Below, in pieces: positions 9,099 to 17,298 of a stretch of DNA of 64,000 bases. The DNA is taken from contig NZ_CP050699.1 of assembly GCF_005116675.2 (NCBI RefSeq), positions 4,054,001-4,118,000 of the forward strand, given 5' to 3'. This DNA comes from Desulfosediminicola ganghwensis. GTDB lineage: Bacteria > Desulfobacterota > Desulfobulbia > Desulfobulbales > Desulfocapsaceae. How positions within the stretch are numbered: the first letter of the stretch is position 1; each line of letters opens with the position of its first letter. The position numbers were made by a program, and so were the translations under genes. The notes under the pieces are model-generated. The model worked only from the letters and a program-made list of their open reading frames with translations. It made no database searches and was not told the origin of the DNA.

Positions 9099-10844
9099 AT
9101 GAACTTCAACATACTTCTGACACTAGCAGTTCTCACCTGTCTGGTAGGTTTGGCGCTCCGACTCTACGCATGGTTTTCCCAGGGAATTCATCCGCCATCA
9201 TTCTCTATTTCACCCTTTCAAAGACTAACCTGGGCCCTGCAAGCTGTTGTTGCCACTCTTTTCAGCGGCAAGGTCATCTCGCTCATCAAATCGATATTCA
9301 CCGATCTGCTTTTTCAAAAGCGGATAATGCAGAAATCACTCCTTCGCTGGACCGCGCACAGCCTCATCTTTGCTGGTTTCATACTGCTTCTTTTGATGCA
9401 CGCCATGGAGTCGGTAATCAGTGCCAACCTTTTTACGAATTACGTCTCTACCCTGAACCCATATCTCTTTCTCCGTAACCTCTTCGGAGTAATGGTTATT
9501 GCTGGCATTGGTATCGCGGTCTTCAGAAGAATCACGCTCAAGTCAAAGCGTCTCATAAGTTACAATAGTGACTGGGCTGCCTTGATTCTGGTTGGGGTAA
9601 TTATTTTATCAGGAATGCTGCTGGAAGGTTCGCGCATATCCTCCTACACTGTTTTCCAGTCGATGATGGAGGAGTATGGTGCATTCGACGAGGCAGAAGC
9701 TGCCAATGTTGAGGCGTTCTGGGTCGCTGAGAATGGTCTTGTTTCACCGAATATCTCTGGCCAAATTCCAGCCGCGCAGATTGAGCTTGGTCGCGAGGCG
9801 AACAGCTTCAGCTGTATTGAGTGCCACGCCTCAAACAGTTCCGCTTTTGCCAGTTACAGCCTTAAGGGTATAACGCGTCCCTTTGCCATGATTCTTGGCG
9901 ACAGTACAGCGGTAGGCTTGTTCTATTTTCTCCACGTACTGTTCTGTCTGACCTTCCTCGCCTGGCTGCCGTTCAGCAAGATGTTTCATATCATCTCCGC
10001 ACCGGTCAGCCTTCTTTCAAGAAGCGTAGTCGGCCCGGGCGCCCAAGAATTAGAAGAGAATGAGGGGCCCGGTCTCGCCAACACACTTACCAGTCAGATG
10101 GTTGGCCTGTCTGCCTGCACCCACTGCGGATCATGCTCTACAGAATGTTCCTCTTCCATGTTTTTCGAATCATTTAAAAATGATTTCATCCTTCCTTCAG
10201 AGAAGATGCAGTTTCTCAAGCATCTGGCAGCCGGCAATCCGATTGACCCGCAAACCCGCAAGCAACTCCAGGAAGGGTTATACGTCTGCACAAGTTGTGA
10301 CAGGTGCACCGAGATCTGCCCATCCGGAATCAACCTTAAAGGTATCTTCATCAATGCCCGTTACGCGCTTCTGGAAGACGGCATACCCGAAAAGACCCTG
10401 ATCAGCCACTTTTCCTTTCCGCTGGCTCTTGCTCAACGATATCCAGACAGTCATCTCAAGGCGCTGAAGGCAGTTGAAGAAATATTTCGCAGAACCTTCC
10501 AAAAACTCACGGACCTTGCCCTGCCACTGTCTCTCTCACCAGCCGGAGGCATGCTGAATGACAGTTATAAAAGTTGTTACTCCTGCCAGCGATGCACCAA
10601 CATCTGCCCCGTGGTCCGCAGTTACAGCAATCCTGTCGAGTCTCTTGATATGCTGCCACATCAGCTCATTTACAGCCTCGGAATCGGTAACAGTGAAGTC
10701 GCCATGGGCTCTCAAATGATCTGGAGTTGCTCGACCTGCTACCTGTGCCAGGAACATTGCCCCAACCAGGTTGAACTCACCGATATTTTTTACAACTTGA
10801 AAAACGCTGCATTGAAGAAAATTGATTCCGGAGAACGCTCATGA
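9099..10844 (+). CDS. Cytochrome b / haem c / HdrC iron-sulfur fusion protein
   Basis: This 581-residue membrane electron carrier has about five membrane segments in residues 5-300, arranged like the NarI/DsrM cytochrome b family. Between segments four and five lies a CIECH motif (239-243), a c-type haem attachment site. From residue 340 four CxxCxxCxxxC-type clusters follow in two pairs (CTHCGSCSTEC, CTSCDRCTEICP, CYSCQRCTNICP, CSTCYLCQEHCP), which is two HdrC-like ferredoxin domains. The stop overlaps the next gene, hdrB, by 4 bases. By analogy with DsrMK, Hme and Tmc complexes, it should pass electrons between menaquinone or periplasmic carriers and the cytoplasmic CCG-domain subunit. The built-in haem c and doubled ferredoxin are unusual for HdrC. 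Confidence 0.88.
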   Translation: MNFNILLTLAVLTCLVGLALRLYAWFSQGIHPPSFSISPFQRLTWALQAVVATLFSGKVISLIKSIFTDLLFQKRIMQKSLLRWTAHSLIFAGFILLLLMHAMESVISANLFTNYVSTLNPYLFLRNLFGVMVIAGIGIAVFRRITLKSKRLISYNSDWAALILVGVIILSGMLLEGSRISSYTVFQSMMEEYGAFDEAEAANVEAFWVAENGLVSPNISGQIPAAQIELGREANSFSCIECHASNSSAFASYSLKGITRPFAMILGDSTAVGLFYFLHVLFCLTFLAWLPFSKMFHIISAPVSLLSRSVVGPGAQELEENEGPGLANTLTSQMVGLSACTHCGSCSTECSSSMFFESFKNDFILPSEKMQFLKHLAAGNPIDPQTRKQLQEGLYVCTSCDRCTEICPSGINLKGIFINARYALLEDGIPEKTLISHFSFPLALAQRYPDSHLKALKAVEEIFRRTFQKLTDLALPLSLSPAGGMLNDSYKSCYSCQRCTNICPVVRSYSNPVESLDMLPHQLIYSLGIGNSEVAMGSQMIWSCSTCYLCQEHCPNQVELTDIFYNLKNAALKKIDSGERS

Positions 10845-11779
10845 AATACGCTTTTTTTCAAGGCTGTAACATCCCAATACGCATACAGCAATATGCAACG
10901 GCGACAGAGGCTGTATTGAAAGTTTTTGATGTTGAGCTGCACGTGGAAAACGATTTTAACTGCTGTGGCTATCCAATGCGTAATGTCGATGAAAAATCGT
11001 ATATTCTGCCTTCAGCAAGAAATCTCGCCCTGGCTGAGAAAGCCTGCCTCGACATCATGGTGCTCTGCAACTGCTGCTTCCAGAGCCTGAAAAAAGCACA
11101 GCATGTACTCGCAAATGACGAAGCTCTTGCCGCTGAACTCAATGAGGTACTGGCCAGAGAAGGTCTGGAATATACGGGCAAGACGCAGGTGCAACATTTC
11201 CTGACCATCCTCCATGACCAGATTGGTATTGATACCATCAAGTCCAAACTCCACTACCGATACACCAAACTCGATTGCGCAGTGATTCATGGCTGTCATC
11301 TTCTGCGACCACGAAAAATCACCAATTTCGATGACTCTTTTGTACCTGCGATTACCGATTCGCTCATGCAGGCTGCAGGGGCAAAGAGCATCGACTGGCA
11401 AGGGCGGCTCGAATGCTGCGGCGCGGCCCTGGCCGGCATCAATGATGAACTCGCCAACAGTTTACTCGATGAAAAAATCAAAGGAGCCCAGGCAGCAGGA
11501 GTTGATTTTATCGTGCCGATCTGCGCATACTGCTATCTTCAGTGTGATATCGCCCAGGTCAACAACCTGAAAAAACAGCCGGATAAAGCTACCGATACGC
11601 CCTTCCCCGTATTGTTGTATCCGCAACTGCTCGGTTTATGCCTGGGACTTCCACCCACCACTCTTGGCCTGCCCGATAATCAGACCATCAGCAGTGATGA
11701 CATTGATTCGTTACAATCCCTGCTCGGTCCCCCGGTCGAGCCCAAGAAGAGTCGTAAAAAGGTCAAAACAACTACCTGA
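10841..11779 (+). CDS. hdrB: HdrB-like CCG-domain subunit
   Basis: This 312-residue cytoplasmic protein has the two CCG cysteine blocks of HdrB/HdrD. The first is NCCGYPM followed by LCNCCFQSLKKA; the second is HGCHLLRP followed by ECCGAAL and PICAYCYLQCD. Such blocks bind the non-cubane [4Fe-4S] clusters that reduce disulfides or related thiols. It overlaps the upstream cytochrome b/HdrC fusion by 4 bases, so the pair forms a membrane-bound Hdr-like complex. It might receive electrons from HdrA of the metVF operon or act independently; the sequence does not decide. A terminator follows. Confidence 0.9.
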   Translation: MKYAFFQGCNIPIRIQQYATATEAVLKVFDVELHVENDFNCCGYPMRNVDEKSYILPSARNLALAEKACLDIMVLCNCCFQSLKKAQHVLANDEALAAELNEVLAREGLEYTGKTQVQHFLTILHDQIGIDTIKSKLHYRYTKLDCAVIHGCHLLRPRKITNFDDSFVPAITDSLMQAAGAKSIDWQGRLECCGAALAGINDELANSLLDEKIKGAQAAGVDFIVPICAYCYLQCDIAQVNNLKKQPDKATDTPFPVLLYPQLLGLCLGLPPTTLGLPDNQTISSDDIDSLQSLLGPPVEPKKSRKKVKTTT

Positions 11780-11815
11780 GCTCCATAGATTTTCTCGCTT
11801 TAACATAGATGAATT

Positions 11816-11850
11816 AAAAGCCATCCTTTTATCCGCCGGGGTGGCTTTTT
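11816..11850 (+). terminator. Rho-independent terminator after hdrB
   Basis: Arms AAAAGCCATCC and GGGTGGCTTTT (one G-T pair) are followed by a T-run. It closes the two-gene Hdr operon. Confidence 0.8.
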
Positions 11851-12089
11851 ACTTTCATAAATTCCATGAATGGTATTATCTATGACTTGACCCGAATGAC
11901 TCATGAGACAGTCGGGTTAACCGGAGCGGAGAGTGACAAAAGAGAATCGCTCTTCGTCTTTATATTTGCCCGGAAGGATGTCGCTGTTTTAGATGGATGG
12001 CGTGTCAATTCTAAGCATGCCATACTTCTACACCAAACTTCCTGCCGGTGCAGTACAACGTGTCATTTTCAACCTGGAACGGAGATAGT

Positions 12090-12848
12090 ATGGGTAAAGT
12101 TATAGCTTTTGCTGGCAAAGGCGGCGTTGGGAAAACCACCGTTGCATCCCTCGTTATTCGTCATCTTTCCAATACCGGTCAAACACCGATTCTCGCGGTT
12201 GACGCCGACCCCAATAGTAATCTCGGGGAAACATTGGGAGTCGAGGTACCGACCACTGTAGGAGATATCCGGGAAAACTATATGCGCGACCCGCAAGGTG
12301 TCCCTTCCGGTATGGATAAGGTGAACTATCTGGAAACACTTGTTGAGCAGGCCCTCATCGAGCGGTCAACTTTCGATTTGCTGGTAATGGGCAGACAAGA
12401 AGGCCAGGGCTGTTATTGCATGGTCAACAATATTCTCAATAATTTTACCGATCGTCTCGCCGCCAGCTATAAACACCTGATCGTCGACAACGAAGCCGGC
12501 ATGGAGCACCTAAGCAGAAGGACCTCCGGCAAAGTCGATATGCTCTACCTGGTAACCGATTACTCTTTGCGTGGTTTACGCGCTCTTCGCCGTATTTACG
12601 AGATGCTCGACAGCCTGAAACTCGAAGTTGTGCGGCTCGGCATTGTAGTTACCCGGGCTCCGGAAACCTTAGGTGAGGCATTCATGGCAGAAGTCGATGA
12701 AATCGGGGTGGAAATAGTTGGAACGATTCCGAATGACCCGGCTTTGCTCGAATTCGACATGGCTAAGCGATCGCTTATGGAGCTTGATGATTCTTCACCC
12801 GCTGTGCTCGCTGTTCAGCAAATGATGGAAGAAACCATCACTGCCTGA
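12090..12848 (+). CDS. cooC: CooC-type CODH nickel-insertion ATPase (copy 1)
   Basis: This 252-residue MinD/SIMIBI-class ATPase helps insert nickel into the C cluster of carbon monoxide dehydrogenase or into acetyl-CoA synthase. The deviant Walker A motif GKGGVGKTT sits at the N-terminus, followed by AVDADPNSNLGETLG, and the metal-binding CxC of CooC/AcsF is visible as GCYC. I take the ATG at 12090, which is preceded by GGAG and begins MGKVIAF; a start at 12048 would add 14 unconserved residues. It stands alone, away from the CODH genes. A second homolog lies at 20134. Confidence 0.92.
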   Translation: MGKVIAFAGKGGVGKTTVASLVIRHLSNTGQTPILAVDADPNSNLGETLGVEVPTTVGDIRENYMRDPQGVPSGMDKVNYLETLVEQALIERSTFDLLVMGRQEGQGCYCMVNNILNNFTDRLAASYKHLIVDNEAGMEHLSRRTSGKVDMLYLVTDYSLRGLRALRRIYEMLDSLKLEVVRLGIVVTRAPETLGEAFMAEVDEIGVEIVGTIPNDPALLEFDMAKRSLMELDDSSPAVLAVQQMMEETITA

Positions 12849-13257
12849 AAAACATTTCCACCCGAATATGTCATCAACTCAGGCGGTGTCTGCCTCTAAG
12901 ATATTGTCGGCACTGGTCAGAAAACTACAGGTCCCGACAGTCACCCGAGTTTATGACACTGCGAGGGCAACCTCAGGCCAACGTTGAAAAACATGGTTAA
13001 CATGGAAAATCTTAATATCCCTATCCCCTTGTCCCTCTCGCCTCACTTCTTGAAGCTGGGCTTTTCAAGCTGAAGATCAGGGGGAGTCAGAATAGCAAAT
13101 ACCAAAAGGGTGAGTTTAGCGACTCACCCTTTTTTATTCGTCTTTTTTTGATTCAGGTCAATTACCTCAATGTTGATTTCCTGTAGAGTTGTCATAGAAT
13201 AAGAAAACGCTTAAATGTTTTCTGCCACTATTATCGAATTTTGCCAGAGAGGTAGAT
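12849..13257 (+). other. Intergenic region with repeat fragment
   Basis: No gene is seen. Positions 13034-13092 hold a CTCGCCTCAC...TTTTCAAGCTGAAGATCAGGGGG fragment similar to the stretch at 8597-8643, so it is probably a copy of the same intergenic repeat. A terminator lies at 13104-13135. Confidence 0.45.
13104..13135 (+). terminator. Rho-independent terminator
   Basis: AAAAGGGTGAGT pairs with ACTCACCCTTTTT around a six-base loop with a trailing T-run. It is the first strong terminator downstream of cooC. Confidence 0.85.
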
Positions 13258-13989
13258 ATGCGATGCCCCGGCCAGGATACCCAGTATTGGGATGCAGAAG
13301 CGATCTATGACGTCAACTGCCCACAGTGCAACAGTATCGTTGAGTTTTACAAGGATGACACCCAGAGAAAGTGCCACTCCTGCGGACATCGCTTTGTAAA
13401 CCCGAAAATGGATTTTGGTTGTGCCAGCTATTGTCAATTTGCTGAGCAATGCGTCGGGACTCTCCCCGAAGGAATGGTCATTTCCAGCGACAACCTTCTT
13501 AAAGATAAAGTCGCAATTGAAATGAAGAGATTTTTCCGAAGTGATTTTAGGCGAATAGGCAGATCGATGAGATTAGCACGTTATGCTGAGCCCATAGCCA
13601 TAACGGAAGGGGCGGCCCTTGGTCCGACATTATGTGCTGCCTACCTGCTTGAGGTTCATTGCTTGGAGAGTAATGACCAGGTCGAAATGAAACAGACTAC
13701 GGTCGAACAACTGCTCATCAAAGCTGGGGCCGAGCCTCCGCTGAGACAGCAAGTGCACTCTCTTCTTGGCCTCCTGACCCGATCTGATTTCGCATCATCT
13801 CCGGAAATCAGAACCCTTTATGACGCAAAACGTATTCTGGAAATTGATGAACAGATTAAAGCTGGTAAGGTTTCTGCTGAAGATCTGCAAAAATTGCCAA
13901 ACACCCTGGCAACATCAACAGGAAGAGATACTGCAGAAAAAGTCATCTCGGGACACCTGAATGGCTCTGCCGAAACAACCGGATCATAG
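13258..13989 (+). CDS. Zinc-ribbon protein with degenerate HD-like domain
   Basis: This 243-residue protein has an N-terminal zinc-ribbon region with CPQC, CHSC and then CxxxCxxxxxC within residues 20-65. The rest (about 85-225) follows the helical pattern of small HD phosphohydrolases, including the alanine-rich AAYLLE helix where the HD pair would sit and the LYDAKRILEID helix seen at the end of such domains. The catalytic histidine-aspartate doublet itself is missing, so it is probably a non-catalytic relative. A GAGAGG ribosome site precedes the ATG. It lies between cooC and a sensor pair; a redox or metal sensing role is possible but not shown. Confidence 0.65.
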   Translation: MRCPGQDTQYWDAEAIYDVNCPQCNSIVEFYKDDTQRKCHSCGHRFVNPKMDFGCASYCQFAEQCVGTLPEGMVISSDNLLKDKVAIEMKRFFRSDFRRIGRSMRLARYAEPIAITEGAALGPTLCAAYLLEVHCLESNDQVEMKQTTVEQLLIKAGAEPPLRQQVHSLLGLLTRSDFASSPEIRTLYDAKRILEIDEQIKAGKVSAEDLQKLPNTLATSTGRDTAEKVISGHLNGSAETTGS

Positions 13990-13998
13990 GCGGAGGGT

Positions 13999-14029
13999 GA
14001 AAACCACTCCTTTCGCAGGAGTGGTTTTC
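13999..14029. terminator. Bidirectional terminator between convergent genes
   Basis: A perfect 12-base stem, GAAAACCACTCC with GGAGTGGTTTTC, lies between the rightward zinc-ribbon gene and the leftward gene ending at 14055. Confidence 0.8.
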
Positions 14030-14054
14030 AATTCCGGTCATGGGTGCTCAATCG

Positions 14055-14597
14055 TTATAGTGAGAACTTATTCTTCATTGCAGAGCCAAATTGAACAGCC
14101 TGCTCATCTGAGGGAATCTCCTGTGCCAGTTTATCAATGGCTGTAGCCAAATCCTGCTCGTCTGCCAGATGCTCCTCACAGATTATTGTGGCCATAGGAC
14201 CAATAAAGATTGCCAAGCCCTCTTCAAGTGCTTTTTTCTGGTCCTCGTTCAACATACCACCTGCATAGGTCCTCGATTCAATCGCAGGCCCCAGCCCGGC
14301 TACCGCCGACAGATAGCGTAATATCTCTTCGGTATCAGGCAACTCACAGTTAAGTTCCGGTGCACCACCGTCACTGAATCGAACCCGGCCCATTTTAATT
14401 TCGGGGATCAACCGCAGGGCTTCATCACCACGTTTATTGAAGAAGTATATATAGCTGATCTCCCCATTGTTCAGAACCAGTTGCGCCGACTGATTGGCAT
14501 CGGTCGCGATGTACATCATGCCTGATCTCTTATCGGCACAATATCTTTTCAGCAGAGAAACAATTTCAGCAAATGCAATACTCTCGTCATGGCTCAT
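14055..14597 (-). CDS. DUF4388-like/PatA-type signalling partner protein
   Basis: This 180-residue soluble protein has an N-terminal part (about 15-75) with the strand pattern SGMMYIATDANQSAQLVLNNGEISYIYF, which is like DUF4388/PatA N-terminal domains of cyclic-di-GMP and motility signalling proteins. The C-terminal part (about 120-175), with IFIGPMATIICEEHL, resembles a helical domain often joined to such proteins. It overlaps the upstream dCache-HAMP sensor by 4 bases on the same strand, so the two are translationally coupled and probably work as receptor and adaptor. Family assignment is by pattern only. Confidence 0.6.
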   Translation of the reverse strand: MSHDESIAFAEIVSLLKRYCADKRSGMMYIATDANQSAQLVLNNGEISYIYFFNKRGDEALRLIPEIKMGRVRFSDGGAPELNCELPDTEEILRYLSAVAGLGPAIESRTYAGGMLNEDQKKALEEGLAIFIGPMATIICEEHLADEQDLATAIDKLAQEIPSDEQAVQFGSAMKNKFSL

Positions 14598-15703
14598 TTC
14601 TTCTTCCGCAGTCTGTCAAATGCCATTTGCAAACTTACGCCCATGCGTTCAATTGCCCTCGCAAGAGCCCCTATCTCATCTCCTCTATCCCTTTCGCCAA
14701 TATCTGCACTTAGATTGCCTTTACTGATATCATCGGCAATTTTCGTCAATCTCCTGATAGGTGTTGCCAGATGATTAGCGAGCAGGTAGGCCATAAGCAC
14801 CACACTCACCAGCGTTGCGGCCAGCAGAATAAGTGATTGGTTTTTCGATTTAACAGCAGAGCTGTAGGCTTCATCATAGTCCTGCTGAACAATAAGCTTC
14901 CAACCCATTCTGGTTTTAAATTTATAGGCAACTATCTTTTTGCCCCTCTCGGTAAAAACAAAATTGCTCCCTGCAAGTTTCTCTCTGTACTGCATGACAG
15001 GATGATAACTCATATCCTGTAGCTGGTTTTTTACCCTGCCGAGACCATGGGCAAGCAACCGGTTGTTTTCATCAAGCAAGATCGCATATCCGGTCTTGCC
15101 AATTCGTGTTTCTGTCACCGCCTTTGAAAGATCTTCCAGTGTCATGGCGATGGCGAGTACACCTTGAATCTTTTGCCTTTCAGAAAGTATAGGTTTGGCG
15201 AGGATTAAAGCAGGTTTTCCCGAGGTCTTGCCCATCAACAGCTGTTTGCCGATAGTTTTCCCACCCATAACCTGTTTGAAATAATCACGATCACCATAAA
15301 ATTTTGTTTCTTTGCCATCACTCCTGCCGATATTTTCGCCATCCGGCTGTACAGTAAAGGCCAGGTACACCCAGTCATAGGTATCCTGGATAGACTTCAG
15401 GATCGGATTCTGTCCTTCGGCAGTCATACTCAACATTGCCGGAGACTTACTGTTCTGCTCGAGAAGTCTCAGATTGAATTCAGTCCACTCATCAACCCTG
15501 TTCGCCAAGGCCGAAGTATCTTGAACCAGGGCCTGAAAAACATTCTCCGTCCAATCCTGTTTCGCCTTGTGGATACTGATGAACCACAACCCCCCAATAG
15601 GAATGACGGCAATCAGCATCATTGCTGTTAAGATCCTATAGAGAATCGTAAAACCTTTAGGCCCACTTTCGAGTGCATTAGTTGCTTCCATCTCTCTCCT
15701 CAT
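14594..15703 (-). CDS. dCache-HAMP membrane sensor without output domain
   Basis: This protein has about 369 residues. A membrane segment near residues 20-40 is followed by a large extracytoplasmic region with dCache features (YDWVYLAFTVQPDG, YGDRDYFKQVM, KTSGKPALILAKP, GVLAIAMTLEDL), a second membrane segment near 295-315, a HAMP domain (ATPIRRLTKIADDISKGNLSADI) and a short coiled end. No methyl-accepting, kinase or cyclase domain follows, so signalling must go through a partner, most likely the gene it overlaps at 14594. I use the ATG at 15703; an in-frame ATG at 15691 and a TTG at 15712 are alternatives. The ligand is not predictable. Confidence 0.8.
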   Translation of the reverse strand: MRREMEATNALESGPKGFTILYRILTAMMLIAVIPIGGLWFISIHKAKQDWTENVFQALVQDTSALANRVDEWTEFNLRLLEQNSKSPAMLSMTAEGQNPILKSIQDTYDWVYLAFTVQPDGENIGRSDGKETKFYGDRDYFKQVMGGKTIGKQLLMGKTSGKPALILAKPILSERQKIQGVLAIAMTLEDLSKAVTETRIGKTGYAILLDENNRLLAHGLGRVKNQLQDMSYHPVMQYREKLAGSNFVFTERGKKIVAYKFKTRMGWKLIVQQDYDEAYSSAVKSKNQSLILLAATLVSVVLMAYLLANHLATPIRRLTKIADDISKGNLSADIGERDRGDEIGALARAIERMGVSLQMAFDRLRKKK

Positions 15704-16441
15704 CAAAATCAAAACTCCCTAAAAGACACCTACCACTGCCAACGGAAACTTGGTTTCACAGATGTGCGGAAGCAATTGTTTATACGCACATATCGCACAG
15801 CAAAACATTTAAAACGACTGACCGCCTGGAGGAAAATGTAAACCTTGAAAGCTACATTGAGAAAATAGATCTGTCTCAAAGTGATCAGCCCTTGTGTAAC
15901 GTTTGCACCACAAAAAACTTCATACCACCGTTGAACCAAATTCTTACGTCAACCTAGCGTAAAGCCAACCCAATATCAAGCAATTTCATAAATTTCATAT
16001 ATTTACGTGATATGCTCAAACAGAAAAATTAACCTCGCAATTTCAGGAAGATAAGAGACAGCCGCAAAAGCCCTGATAGCAAGTTGAACTTCATCTTAAT
16101 CAGGATCAAACCGTAATATCGACAACCAGTACAAGGCTGAAAATGCGCTGGTACAAGAGATATAGAAAGGAGAGTGCTAAACTAGAGGGTATTGATCCCC
16201 CATCACAAAAAGAACATTTTAGATGAGGGATCAATATGAACGAGTCCAATTACCACCAATTCCTCACCTCAATATTTGAGAGGGGTTGGGAGTGACACTA
16301 CATCAAAGCATGTTTTCAATACTGTGCTCAATGGTGTTTGAGCATCAGGCACATACTGAACACTGCCTATGCGCCCGCCATCTCACATCCAACCCCTGAT
16401 CAGTTCTTACTGGGTGTAAGAGGTGTAATCAGAAAATCGTT
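15704..16441. other. Intergenic region, no gene seen
   Basis: About 740 bases hold no convincing gene. The only structure I see is an inverted repeat at 16191-16235, where ATTGATCCC-C-CATC pairs with GATGAGGGATCAAT (one mismatch, 17-base loop). It is not followed by a T-run, so an operator or remnant end of a mobile element is as likely as a terminator. Confidence 0.5.
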
Positions 16442-16615
16442 TTACATAGACACAGCATCCTTGGGTGTTATTTTAACTCCACATTCCGGACACTTAATAG
16501 TTTTATCGATTTCATCCGAAAAGATTTCAATAGTAACACCGCATTCAGGGCATTTCAATTTGACCTCATTCAAGGTCTTATTGGCCTCAAAGCCAGGACA
16601 ATGTTGATCACTCAT
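16442..16615 (-). CDS. Small double zinc-ribbon protein
   Basis: This 57-residue protein has two CPECG knuckles about 21 residues apart plus a leading His-Cys, a layout typical of small zinc-ribbon proteins. The ATG at 16615 is chosen because AAAGGAGG lies seven bases upstream; a longer frame would put that site inside the gene. It stands alone on the minus strand. Function unknown; such proteins may bind nucleic acids or metal. Confidence 0.7.
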   Translation of the reverse strand: MSDQHCPGFEANKTLNEVKLKCPECGVTIEIFSDEIDKTIKCPECGVKITPKDAVSM

Positions 16616-16766
16616 GCAGATGCCTCCTTTCATTGTAGTTTGTTGAAACTCAACATAATTTTACAGCAATCTCATTTGCTCCTATGAGATTGCCCGCAAC
16701 AACCTTTGTGAAATAGCTCTCTCTGGTTCAATAAAGGTACAGTACCTCAACATCATTACAGCTGTT

Positions 16767-17183
16767 TTACGCAGACCCCAACTCCTTGAGTTGGCTTTTT
16801 ATGATCTTTTTTTCCCCTTTAAGTGGCTTTCTCTTTTCCATGCTATAAAAAGAGGTACTCCCCATTTTCCCGCTTCTGGTAAAGACAACCACATCAAAAT
16901 CACCACTGTTATCTCCAAGTTCCTCTGCCCATAGCACCTTCTCAATCTCCATCGAAAAGTCGCTGCAGACTTTCTTGGCAAATTTTTCCGGATTCTCAGA
17001 GATGGACATTCCGTCACCAGTCTTTGAATAGATGCAAATGTATGGTTTTAAGTGACGAACACCAACCCCTCTGTCTGCGAGTCTGAAGATTTTCAGGTTA
17101 TATGAGCCTGGAAACCAGGCTACAGGTTCCTGCTCATCATGTTTTTTGCCATCCCAGCTATATCTGCCAGCGAAAACCTTCAT
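16767..17183 (-). CDS. Hypothetical protein downstream of orphan CODH
   Basis: This 138-residue soluble protein is one I do not recognise. It begins MKVFAGRYSWDG, and the ATG at 17183 is preceded by GGAGGA at good spacing. It has mixed alpha/beta character and a basic C-terminus, with no signal peptide or membrane segment. It lies 115 bases downstream of the orphan CODH gene on the same strand, with a strong hairpin between them, so read-through co-expression with the CODH is possible but not certain. Confidence 0.6.
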   Translation of the reverse strand: MKVFAGRYSWDGKKHDEQEPVAWFPGSYNLKIFRLADRGVGVRHLKPYICIYSKTGDGMSISENPEKFAKKVCSDFSMEIEKVLWAEELGDNSGDFDVVVFTRSGKMGSTSFYSMEKRKPLKGEKKIIKSQLKELGSA

Positions 17184-17250
17184 GACATCCTCCACCATCA
17201 AACAGCACCCGAAGCACACCCTGCACAAACGGTTGCCCAGGCATATTTCT

Positions 17251-17280
17251 GGTGGAAGGACTCAACATGGTCCTTCCACC
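17251..17280 (-). terminator. Strong hairpin downstream of the orphan CODH
   Basis: A perfect 11-base stem, GGTGGAAGGAC with GTCCTTCCACC, has an eight-base loop. There is no T-run on the minus strand, so it may be a weak terminator or an mRNA-stabilising end. Confidence 0.55.
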
Positions 17281-17298
17281 TTGTCACATCTGATAAAA

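Noticed and set aside
15682-15957. A 91-residue plus-strand frame at the start of the dCache sensor gene
   Set aside because: It overlaps the real gene's start and promoter antisense and has no domain or ribosome site.
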